64,000 nucleotides of DNA, from NCBI GenBank assembly GCA_015680685.1, contig MNCI01001846.1, positions 131,250 to 195,249 on the forward strand. Direction: 5' to 3'. The stretch comes from Gnetum montanum (taxonomy: Eukaryota; Streptophyta; Gnetopsida; Gnetales; Gnetaceae). The notes beneath the pieces are model-generated. The model was not told the DNA's origin. It saw only the letters and a list, made by a program, of their open reading frames with translations, and did no database searches. Of the stretch, positions 52,297 to 62,296 are shown one piece after another. The translations under genes and the position numbers were made by a program. Positions within the stretch are counted from its first letter, which is position 1. Every line of letters starts with the position of its first letter.

Positions 52297-55200
52297 TTAT
52301 GCATCGTCCCCTCCTATGTTGCCCCTTGCTAGCTCTTCATTTCCTCCCTCCATGGGCCTCACACCTTCGTTGAGAGCCTGTATCCCAAAAATAAAGTAGT
52401 TAACTAGGGTGACAAAAGCGTTAAACGCTAGCTATAGCATGGCATTAAAGCAACTAACCTGAGGGGAGCCTATGTCGGTCTCAAGAGGTATCTGGTCTAG
52501 ACCAAGCCTGAGGCAACATCCAATCTCCTCTATCGGAATGTCCATCCAACACCTGCCACTAGGCTCAGCATTCGCAGCGGCAAATTTCTCCCTTTCCAAG
52601 GTCGTCCACTTTAGAGGTTCCTGGGAAAGGAAGGCGATTGCGGTCTCTCCTGTACGAAGGTTCATCCTCAAGTCAGGAGATTCTATGACCTTCACCTGCT
52701 CTTTAAACTTGACATAGGCCTCATAAGCACTGATGGCCTTCATGAACGTTTTGTACATGAACACCTCCATAGTAGCATCTTTATACAATCTTCGATGGGT
52801 TTCATTTTCTAGCTTGTATGTATATTTGTGATCCCTTTGGGATTTCCCCCATTCGAAGACCTTAGCGCTGATGTCGTTCATATCTTGGCACTTTTGGGCT
52901 AGTAAGTCCATCTGCATCTACTATTCGATTATCTCATGAGTGGACTCAACATTTTGATAAATGACAATCCAAAACTTGGTGTAGTCGTCTATAGCCCTTT
53001 TCAAATCAACAGGGTCAGGGTTATGGTTTATGAGGAAATTGATCCTCGCCCTGAGGTTCTCCACCTTGGTGACTAGTTCAGTCTCTCTTTGCTCGACCCT
53101 TTAGACCCGCTTCCACAAGTCCTCATTGGCGCATCTATAGTCCCACAGAGAGCACACTGAGTGCAAGACACATTTGTAAGCCTCATCAAACATATGATGA
53201 GACACCTCGGTCATGTCAGGCGAGAGTGTGGGCACCACACCAACCTCCATAGGTCATGCCAGGTCCCACTTGAGCTGAGAGGCTATTCAGTGCACAAAGC
53301 GTAGTAATCATGTTAGCATAACATAATCAACAAACTCAAAATTTTCAGCATAGCAAAATAAGGATAGTTAACACTCCTACTTACCTGCACAAGGGTTTGC
53401 CTATTGAAGGCATTTATTCATGTCATCGACAAGTCCCTGAACAAATACAAACTTGTTAGGGACTTCAGCCCATGACTCCATATGAGGCGAAGGAGGTCCT
53501 GAGACATCAGCAGTAGCACCTGTTACATGATTAAGCATGTCAACAATAGCCAAAATGGACTATGGTAAGGCACACACAAAGCCTAACTCACCAGCATCCG
53601 GCTACAGTCTTTCTTCTTATCGATGCAAGATGATCGCAGTAGGCTCGGTAGAAGGCCCGGCCAAGTCCATGAAAGCCCCTACCTCATGTGCTGGTGCCTT
53701 TCCTTTTAGGAGAATAGCATCTTTCTTATTCTGGAAAGGTACCTCTTCGTTGATAGGAAGAGGCTCCCTAATGACAAGAGCCCTGCCCTAGAGACAAGAG
53801 CTCCATTATTCCTGACTGAGGCCCTCTCCTCCAAAATCGAGGCCCCCGCATCTTTATTTTTCACCCTCGTCCTGAGGGCCAACACTTCCTCATTGTCTTC
53901 TTCTTCATCTTCTTCTTCTTCTGCTCACAAAAGGACATGCATACATCAATTCAAAACAAATTAGCTCAAAATAGATGCCATGCTACAATGCACTGCCTAA
54001 AAAAGAATAGAATAGTAGACAATAGCAAAGAAAACATTATATAAAAATGCTTACTAATGGGGGGTTTCGTTTGCTGCAGCTTGAACCGTAGTCTTCGTCC
54101 CTCCTCTTCATGAGGGCTTTCCCTAGCTAGGGAAGGTCTCTTCCTTCACAGCTCCATGGGCACGATCTCAGATATGAGACATTCACCCTATGTTACATTA
54201 CCGATTATGGCAGGGGGCATCTCTCCTACATTGTCCTGGCCACAAGCGCTATGAACTACTAGACCTTTAGTCGTTATAGACAATGACTCCCTGACCATTT
54301 TCAGGGGGTCTTAGGCTTGCATAGTCTGAAGGACTTGTTGAATCCATGGTTTGGGAATCTAGTCATGATCTAGCTCAGACTAGACTTCGTCCTCCTAGAC
54401 CACTAGGAACTCCACAAAGTGCTTTAAACAGCCTATGTAGAAGGCATAGGGTATGTTAGAGTGGGACTCCGTTTGCTCACGGAGTCCCAAAATCTCAGCC
54501 TGCAAACCACTACATAGGAATTCAGCCTAATTATAACAGGCCCCCTCCTCCATGACTTCCTGCATTACCCAAGCTTGCGTAAGTCCAAAGACCTTCCCTT
54601 GGGTGAGCAGTTGAGAGAATGTGTAGGCACGAAAGATCGGATATATCCCCATGACAAGGCCTTTCTTAAGCTTTTCCATAGGAAACCCCTTTCGCTCCTT
54701 GGTGAGCCTCAGCCACTCCTCAACATGCTACTTCTAAAGGGTCAACTCCTGCTTGCCCTTCAACACCACGTCGACACCACTAGTAGGGATGCCAAAAAAT
54801 TCGCAAATAGCTGGTCATTGATGTCAATGACCACCTACACACCCCGCACGTACGTATGAAAATGGCTCACCTGCCCAGAGAAGGAGTTGACCAAGGAAAG
54901 CATCTCGCAGTAGAGATGCCCAGATTCATAGCCATGAACAAATCCATAAGTCTAGCCATTCAGATTTTCTTGAGCAAGGGGTCCGAAGCCCCTTGTTCTA
55001 ACTAGCTCTAGCTTGTTGCTACTTCATCATATTTGAAGTAGATGTTTCCCCCTTACCTCCTGGAAATTACCACCATCACCTCACAAGGCTTCCTCACCCC
55101 TCCAGCAATGTTCATGAAACATACTTAGCATAACAATGTAGAAAATGCAAAAAAACTACGAAAACACTTGAGCATCTGGCACTTACCTATTAATCCACTA

Positions 55201-56619
55201 GGTCTATATGGTGATGGGAATAGTGGGAGTTTAACCACCAGAACCATTTGAGTGTGACTTGCTTGAAAGGTTCTCTCCACTCCTTGTCCAGCCAATCCTT
55301 CACCCTACAATGATAGTAGAAAGAGGTGAGCGTGTGTAGGTAGGAACGGTATTCCCCCCTGTAATGACCAATCATGCCTGCCCGCAGGCTCTTCGCAGAG
55401 GCAAATTCCCATAGGGCTAGCTGCATTGTGGCCAACTCACCCGGCTAGTCATGAACCCCGTCGTCATCAATATAGAACTTGGTGATAAGCACACACTATC
55501 AGCACTTGGCCAGGTACGGACAATGTTGCACCACCAAGCAAAACAAAATAGATGGTCCCCTGTGGGTTGTGAAAGTACATCGCCATGTGGCATGTGAGAT
55601 ACAATGTGTTGTACTAGTGATAGCACTGGTATTGTAGCATATCCTAAATTCAAGCTAAACACCTCAACCCTGTTGAGTGTTGGGTAGACCCTCCTCCTGA
55701 CCTACTTGTGGTCGCGTCATCGAAAAGGTATCTCAAGATGCCCCGATTTGTCCTTGGCAGCATGGCCTCTATTATGTCGGATGCCTGCCTCTCATCTAAC
55801 GAAGACCAAACCATAAGACTAAAATGGTTGAGAAGGAATTGCAAGAAGTCTCACACCCCGTCCTTGAACCAAACCTCTCGCTCTCCCACACGTATTAGGG
55901 GAGGAGGAATGTTGGCGATAGGTCTACCCACATGGAATAGGACCCCTTCAAGGTTGAAAACGATTAGCCTAGACCTTGGTCCTACCCTGCATGACGCAAC
56001 CAGCAAATATTGACATCACATTTGAATGCAATGCATGCGCAACATAGCAGCACTTAGCGGACCATAAATATAGCATAGCCTAACCCCTTGTCCACACATA
56101 GCATAGCAAAGATGCAAAAGCCTAGTGTAGCGAGAACATGCAAGTAGCATAACATAACAGCAAAATAACTAACAACATACTGAAACAAAAACACGTGTTG
56201 CGGTGCTACGTCACACATAACCAAACCCTCTTGAGGGTTTTACGTCGCAGTATGCCAAGGTCAAACAACTTAAAGGGCCTCGGCACCACAGTCACGACAA
56301 CTACAGTGGTAGTAATGACCTTGCATGCAATCACAACGAAACCCTTACACAACATCCACGACCAAAAGAAAAAGAGGCTATAGCAACATAAATGCGAAAA
56401 CAACAAGCCCGTAGAAAATACAAATAGCAAAACAAATGAGATGCAAAACTAGAGTAGAAAGCGGTAGAAGGCGCAAGATGAAAAGGGTAGAGGAGACATG
56501 AAAACTCACTAGGTCAACGGTGTGCTCTCCTACGCTGGAACACGCCCTTGTGGCCCACACCTTAGGGTCTTTTTCACCTCCCCTACCTTCGCAAGCACCA
56601 ACTAAGTTTTAGGAGCCAT
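52297..56619 (-). pseudogene. Antisense FCP1-like gene carried by element G
   Basis: On the minus strand the start is ATG at 56,619 (MAPKT...TPLT), matching exon 1 in F. The FCP1-like exon starts after TCATGCAG at about 55,986. It reads LIVFNLEGVLF, EVWFKDG, DFLQFLLNHFSLMVWSS and YNTLYL. In the next exon, after a short intron, FYIDDDG and LALWEFASAKSLRAGMIGHY match F. Further blocks are LVNSFSGQVSHF and DQLFANFFGIP (54,800-54,890), then TTKGLVV...GQDNVGE and RKRPSLARES (near 54,110-54,270). A coiled-coil-like C-terminus follows (open 52,432-52,917: KFKEQVKVIESPD, LEREKFAAANA). The inferred last exon ends at a stop near 52,297. The Asp of the FCP1 motif reads Asn here. Several stops and frame breaks show it is now inactive. 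Confidence 0.68.
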
Positions 56620-57480
56620 AGCCCTGCTTGCAGATTTATGACCTTCGCTTTAGAAATTTGCCTCGCTAATCGATTAACACAATTGCTCCACGCTTCGAAA
56701 TCACTAAGTGCTCCGATGAGGATTCTGCGCTCTTACGGTGAAAATGGTGAAATTACTAGGGTTCAATCCCTACTTATGGTAGTAGTGGAAAATGGGCAAA
56801 CTTTCTCTCTCTCTCTCTCTCTCCGATTAATGTGGAGTGCGGTGTGCAACGTAGCATGCTCGCTACGAAATCATGATACTATTAGGATTTAAACCTTGAC
56901 ACGCTTCAAGCCAACTACTTACCTTCCCAAAAAATAATAAAATAATATAATAATATTTATTTTCGATTAAATGTCCAAAAAGACCTTAAACTAGCAAGCC
57001 TAGCATGGTTGCGCTCCTCAAGATCCAAAAATAGTAATTTCGACTCGTAACGTTCGCAGTCTGCAATGACGTTAAACTAACTACACCCTTACATTAGTAG
57101 CTACCTCATACACCTTGACATAGGCAGTATCATATTTCCTAGCAATTTCATGTCTTCATTCCTACACTGGCAATTCGATACCCCTTGTGCTTGTAATTTC
57201 ATTCTTTTTATTATTATTTCGCATATCAAGATTTTGCATATGGCAGTCTGAGATGACACTAAACTAGTAGTTTGGCATTCGCATATCAACGGTTACATAA
57301 CCTCACACTTCACATTAATAATTTCCATATCTTTAAAAATTCTAGAGTCTTGTGCCTTGGTGATCCACCATGACCTTAAACTAGCAAACTCTCAATCTTT
57401 GCATCGCCTTACTGAACAAGTCACATCTTGTTGTTGCTTTGCATATTTACGTTTCACACAATTTTTGATGATCCTCATCT
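56620..57480 (+). other. Element G spacer between antisense gene start and RT
   Basis: This would hold the antisense gene's promoter. It contains several AAACTAGCA/TTAAACTAG words (near 56,990, 57,074, 57,255 and 57,375), matching the repeat family that also brackets the other side of the gene. No sense ORF is recognised. Confidence 0.6.
56804..56823. repeat. (CT)n microsatellite
   Basis: A short uninterrupted CT run lies just upstream of the antisense gene in its own orientation, so it could be a promoter-side GA/CT tract (inference). Confidence 0.85.
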
Positions 57481-58730
57481 AGGCTTTCATCTTATGATGG
57501 TAGGTCAAGCAAGAGATGAAAACTCTTCATGCCTTTTCCATGCCTCTAATGTTAGTAGGGCCACATGGCAAGCTCGCAAGATAGTTGAACCCCAACATGA
57601 TCAATTGGGGGTTGACTACGATTAACACTATAGCAACCTTAGAAGCATCCCTGGATTGACCCAGACACTTGGTCCATGCCCTATATTTAGAGGCTAGGGA
57701 TGTAACCGAGGATCCTCTTGTCGAGATACCCATGACCACGTCAAGAAGGGAGGTAAAGACATTAAGACTTAGCTTCCTCCTAGACACACAAATACATGAG
57801 GGCATAGTTAAAACTTTGCAAGATCACATCAATGTTTTTGCATGGTCATACAATGACATACCAGGTCTGGATCTGCTATTGATTCAGCATAACATCATCC
57901 TAGACCCATACATAAGGGCAGTTAAGCAAAAGGCGCATAAGATGAAGCCAAAAATTGCACTAGCCATGAGGGATGAAATCACTAAGTTATACAGAGTAGG
58001 TTTCATCCATGTGGTCGACTATTCAAAGTGGGTGTCCAACATCATTGTGGTTTTGAAGAAAACAAGAGGGATACGAATCTATATAGACTTCCAAGACTTG
58101 AACAAGGTAATCATCAAAGACAACTTTCCACTCCTAAGCATCGATCAACTCATCGACACCATAGCTGATCATGCTTTGCTATCCTTCATGGATGGCTTCT
58201 CCGGATACAACCAAATTCGCATCAACCCAAAGCACCAGCTGTCGACAGCCTTCATGACTTCATGGAAAATCTTCTGCTATACCATGATGCCTTTCAGGCT
58301 CAAGAATGCTGGAGCAACCTACCAGCAAGCCATGACCTACATTTTCAGTGACTACATCCTAGAAACGTTAAACGATTACATGGATTATATAGTGGTTAAG
58401 TTCAAAGAGGTAGCCCATTACCCACGTGATCTAGAGTTAGTCCTCAAGTGCTGCCAAAGGCACAATTTAAGCCTTAATCCTAAGAAGTGTGTCTTCGGAG
58501 TAAAGACCAGACCCATGTTAGGGTTTGTAGTATTGGAGGCTAGAATACAGGTGGACCCAGACATAGTCAAGGCCATCGTCAACCTAGCGCCTCCCACAAA
58601 CCTTAAGGAGTTACACGATTTACAAGGTAGAGTGCAATTCATTCGAAGGTTTATAGTAAGGTTGACCTACAAGTTACACCCCATGCAACATCTTCTAAAG
58701 AAGGGGGTTGACTTCGAGTGGATAGCCTAG
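57481..58730 (+). pseudogene. Element G reverse transcriptase (long open frame, active site changed)
   Basis: The 353-codon open stretch 57,669-58,730 is the longest in the window. It has the pre-RT block TLQDHINVFAWSYNDIPGL (near 57,820) and SKWVSNIIVVLKKTRGIRIY (near 58,030). DFQDLNK, SFMDGFSGYNQIRINP (near 58,190) and GATYQQAMTYIF (near 58,315) follow, then LNDYMDYIVVKF (near 58,380). The last should be YMDD, so the second catalytic Asp is Tyr and the enzyme would not polymerise. The thumb region LQGRVQFIRRFIVRLTYKL ends near 58,675, and a TAG stop follows at 58,728. Sequence upstream of 57,669 aligns to the pre-RT region of F. Confidence 0.93.
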
Positions 58731-59200
58731 TATTAACAAGCCTTCGACAACCTGAAGAAGGAGCTGTTCCACCTCCCAATGGTGCACCCACTGCAAAGGG
58801 ACAAGCATTTCTTCATATACCTTGCCACCTCCAACTCATCCATAGTGACACTGCTATGTCAGAAGCAGGATGATGGTTCTGAGATACTAGTGTATTACCT
58901 AAGCCATGCACTAATAGCATACAAGGAAAAATACAATGAGGTGGAGAGGAACTACCTAGCCTTAGTGTTCACACTAAAAAAGTGGTGGCATTACCTATTC
59001 TGCAGCACAACCAACATCATTTGCAAAAGCAACATACTCTAGGCTATCACTAGCAACCTATACGAAAGTAGCAAGATAGCCTGATGGAAGGCAATAACCA
59101 CGGAGTTCGACCTATGCTATGTAAGTCAATCATCGACAAAAGGCCAACCCATAGCAACCCAACTTATGGCCTTGCCAATCGACAACTAGGCAACCATAGA
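58731..59200 (+). pseudogene. Element G RNase H (degenerate)
   Basis: The open stretch 58,779-59,042 reads HFFIYLATSNSSIVTLLCQK, YYLSHALIAYKEKYNEVERN and YLALVFTLKKWWHYLF, the RNase H segment after RT. After a stop come SSKIAXWKAITTEFDL and KGQPIATQLMALP. The YLATS at the first catalytic position is the usual Tat variant, where the first RNase H is degenerate. Confidence 0.85.
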
Positions 59201-59660
59201 TCTTGAGTTCCCAGACGAATACGTTAGCAATATCACCATCATCCCATCACATTTTGAGGCAACCTTACACTTCGACGGTGCCTCAACCACGCAAGGAGGT
59301 AGCGCCGCTACCATGATCACATTCCCCTCTTGGGAAATGTACCCATCCGCTTATCGTTTTGCATTCCCTTACACCAACAATGTGGCAAAATACGATGGGC
59401 TACTCAAAGGTCTCTTAATTGCCCAAGCACTACATGTACAACACCTGGAAATTTGGGGAGATTCACAACTAATCGTGAATCAAATCACTAAAGTCTACGC
59501 CTGCAAGGCTACACACCTGCAACCCTACTGTGACCTAGCAAAAATCCTACTAAAGTAATTTGTGACCACTAATGTGCAACACGTGTCACGCAAAAAAAAC
59601 ACCGTAGCAGATGACTTAGCTACCCTCACGTTAAACATCCCATCGCATTCCTTGGCAAAC
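59201..59660 (+). pseudogene. Element G second (archaeal-type) RNase H
   Basis: Reading LHFDGASTTQGGSAA (near 59,270), NNVAKYDGLLKGLLIA (near 59,380), GDSQLIVNQITKVYACKA (near 59,460) and TVADDLATL (near 59,605). The Glu of the NNxAEY box is Lys here (GAA to AAA). The equivalent in F keeps the Glu. The open stretch is 59,313-59,558. It lies between the first RNase H and integrase, as in other Tat-lineage elements. Confidence 0.87.
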
Positions 59661-59699
59661 CTACCAACTGCGATCATAGAATGCGTAGAGCCTATCAAT

Positions 59700-60985
59700 T
59701 AGGTAGAACATGTGGCCTCTGTCGACGCTACGGACACATTGGAATGGCATGATAACATTAAAGCTTATTTACAGCATGGCGAACCCCCAAGTGGATTGAC
59801 ATCAACTCAGAGAGATGCAATCCACAAGCATGCTTGGCAATACGTGCTCATGGGAAACGATGCCCTGTGCCGACGATCCTACGATGGGATATTGCTAGCA
59901 TGCATGGGCGGTAAGGAGGCACAAAAGGTAGTTAATGAGGTTCATGAAGGGCTGTGCAGTGACACATAGCACCCAGGGCTATGGCTATGAAAATTAGATG
60001 CCTAGGATACTATTGGCCCTACATGGAGCATGATTGCCTATCGAAAGTCAAGACATGTGACACATGCCAAAGATATGCAAATCTCATACACATATCACCT
60101 ACAGACCTACACCCAACACAAATTATGTGGTCCTTCCAATGATGGGGACTAGACCTCATAAGGCCTACCATGCCTAAGTCCTTTGCAGGGCATAGCTTCA
60201 TTATCACTACCACAGAGTAGTTTACTAAGTGGGTGGAAGCTATTACCCTAAGGAAAATGACATCTCAACAAATCTACCATTTCATCCTCGATAACATCAT
60301 AACTAGGTTTGGGCTTCCGATGACTATTATGACCAATAATGGACCACAGTTCAGTAGTATGGAAACTTGAACCTTCTGTAGCAATCTAGGCATTAAACAA
60401 TCATTTTCTTCCCCTTATTATTCGTAAGCGAATGGGTAGGCGGAGGCTACAAATAAGTCCATCATCAACTTGCTGAAGTGGATGCTTAACAATAGTAAGA
60501 GGTGGTGGCACGAGCAAATACTCTATGTCCTCTAGGCCTACTGAACAACTTGTAGAACTACGACAAGTAAGATCCCTTATAGTCTTGTTTATGGATCTAA
60601 AGTTGTATTGCCTCTTGAGTTGTAGGTACCTTCACTTCGGATGATCCTGTTTGATGTCATGAGCGAAGCCTAGAACAACGAATCATGGACCATCGATCTC
60701 AACTCAGTGGAGAAGGAACACATGTGGATGTTGAGATGAATCAAGCACTATTAGAACAAACAATAGCAGAAGCACCATGAAGACCCACATCGACGGCTAG
60801 TGCAGAAGGGAGACCTTGTCCTTAAGGCCATCTGTGAGCACGTAAGTAAGTTCTCAGCCAACTAGGAAGGTCCTTACATGATCACTAAAGCCTTCGGGAA
60901 TGGAGCCTTCAAACTGGCAAACATGGATGGCAACGAGTTCGCCAACTTGGTGACCCACATGTACCTCAAGTCGTACTACATCTAA
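59700..60985 (+). pseudogene. Element G integrase (degenerate)
   Basis: The N-terminal zinc-binding part is visible: HEGLCSDT followed by CDTCQRYANLIH near 60,055-60,090. The first His pair is damaged. The catalytic core has GLDLIRPTMPKS (near 60,150), TTEXFTKWVEAITLRKM, then GLPMTIMTNNGPQFSS (near 60,310), where the second catalytic Asp is Asn. The Glu survives in ANGXAEATNKSIINLL (near 60,430). The C-terminus NGAFKLANMDGNEFANLVTH...YLKSYYI ends at 60,985, the standard end of Tat integrases. Stops are frequent. Confidence 0.88.
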
Positions 60986-61280
60986 AGTGCAATGACAACA
61001 ACATGCACCATCTGCTACGATGATAAACTGGCAGTCGCACCAGGCGGCATCCACAATGATGATAAACTAGTAGCACCGAGTAGCATCTGCCACGACATTA
61101 AACTAGTAGCAACCATCTACCACGATGTAAAACTGACACTATTAGTCCATTATGACTATAAACTAGCATTGCACGTCCGCTACAATGTGAAACTGGCATG
61201 TACGATCTACTGGGATTTTAAACCAGCACAACAGTCCCCTGAGATCTTAAACCAGCACACGATCTACTAAGACCTTAAAT
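60986..61280 (+). repeat. CTGCTACGAYGATAAACTGGCA repeats after integrase of G
   Basis: There are about seven units of 35-50 bp, each with AAACTGGCA/AAACTAGTA and CCACGAC/CTACGAT. The corresponding repeats in F are at 37,590-37,985. Confidence 0.85.
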
Positions 61281-62282
61281 TGGGTTCGCGTCAAGTCCTC
61301 AACATTTACCACCACCAGATACACATTGAACGAAGGGGTGTGATACTGTCGTGTGGGTGGAACATCACAACTCCAGGACATAGTTCTCGATGTAAGGAGA
61401 ATGCAGTCTAGGGCATATGTGTCATCACCCTCGATGTCATGCTAACCCTTCGAAGATTGCGTATGATGTCACACGGGCCCTTCAAACCTACCATCACCAC
61501 GATCGACTGCCCTGCCGGTAGTTCCTAGGCTCGTTCCCACTTCTGAGGTGTTGACAGTATTGTGGCCTAGCTACAATATTGTTGCTCTTCAGTTCCCCGC
61601 CAAGGTTTCAGCTCACGCAATGTTCAGCTATGTGGTAGCTGATCCCATAGTTGAACTGAGCATGCATTCCTTTGGTAGGGATTCCAATGCATCCACGTCC
61701 ACAACAGCTTCCAGTGCCTTCGAGACCAGCTCCCCCACATTGGCGTTGCCAAGGCAACTGCTGGCCTTCTAGCTTTGGGCATCTCACACCAGCAACGGTG
61801 CCCAAGAGTAACAATAATGCTAGCAGCCAGTAAGACCTTGTCCCCGCAAACGCATCTCGCTATAGCAGCGAACGTTACAGCATTGCGAAGTGAGTGCCTC
61901 AACTAGCTCAGCTACTTCAGAGTGTAAATTTCAACATGTGTGGAACACAGCTCACCATGCAGAAGGCCGCAGCAGGCATGTCAAAATTCTCCATGGATGT
62001 AACGCTACTCATCCTACAGAGGGAACACTTGCCTACAGGAGGTTGAAGAATAGCGCTAGCCAAAGATGAAAACACAAACGAGCCCCTTAGAGCACTTCGA
62101 CGAGGGAATTGGCTAAACATCATCTTTGCTCTCTTCCTTAACCTCCGCAAAACCAATGCAATGCTCTCAAGTACAGCCAGGCAACGTCTCAGCACTAACC
62201 GAGCAACAACATTAGCATTTCGCCTATTGAGGTGTTTCATATTCTTTGCCAATGTCCATCAAGCCTGTTCTCCAGATGTTGG
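61281..62282 (+). other. Element G 3' region, no recognised gene
   Basis: About 1 kb lies between the integrase-side repeats and the PPT. Short frames on both strands (for example 61,917-62,252 minus) carry no motif I know, and no similarity to element F's 3' region was evident by eye. Confidence 0.5.
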
Positions 62283-62296
62283 CAAAGAGGGGCCAA
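62283..62296 (+). other. Element G polypurine tract
   Basis: CAAAGAGGGGCCAA immediately precedes TGAAACACC at the 3' LTR start. Confidence 0.87.

Noticed and set aside
54575-54859. Plus-strand frame of 94 codons inside element G
   Set aside because: It is a shadow of the antisense gene, whose minus-strand reading here aligns with element F.
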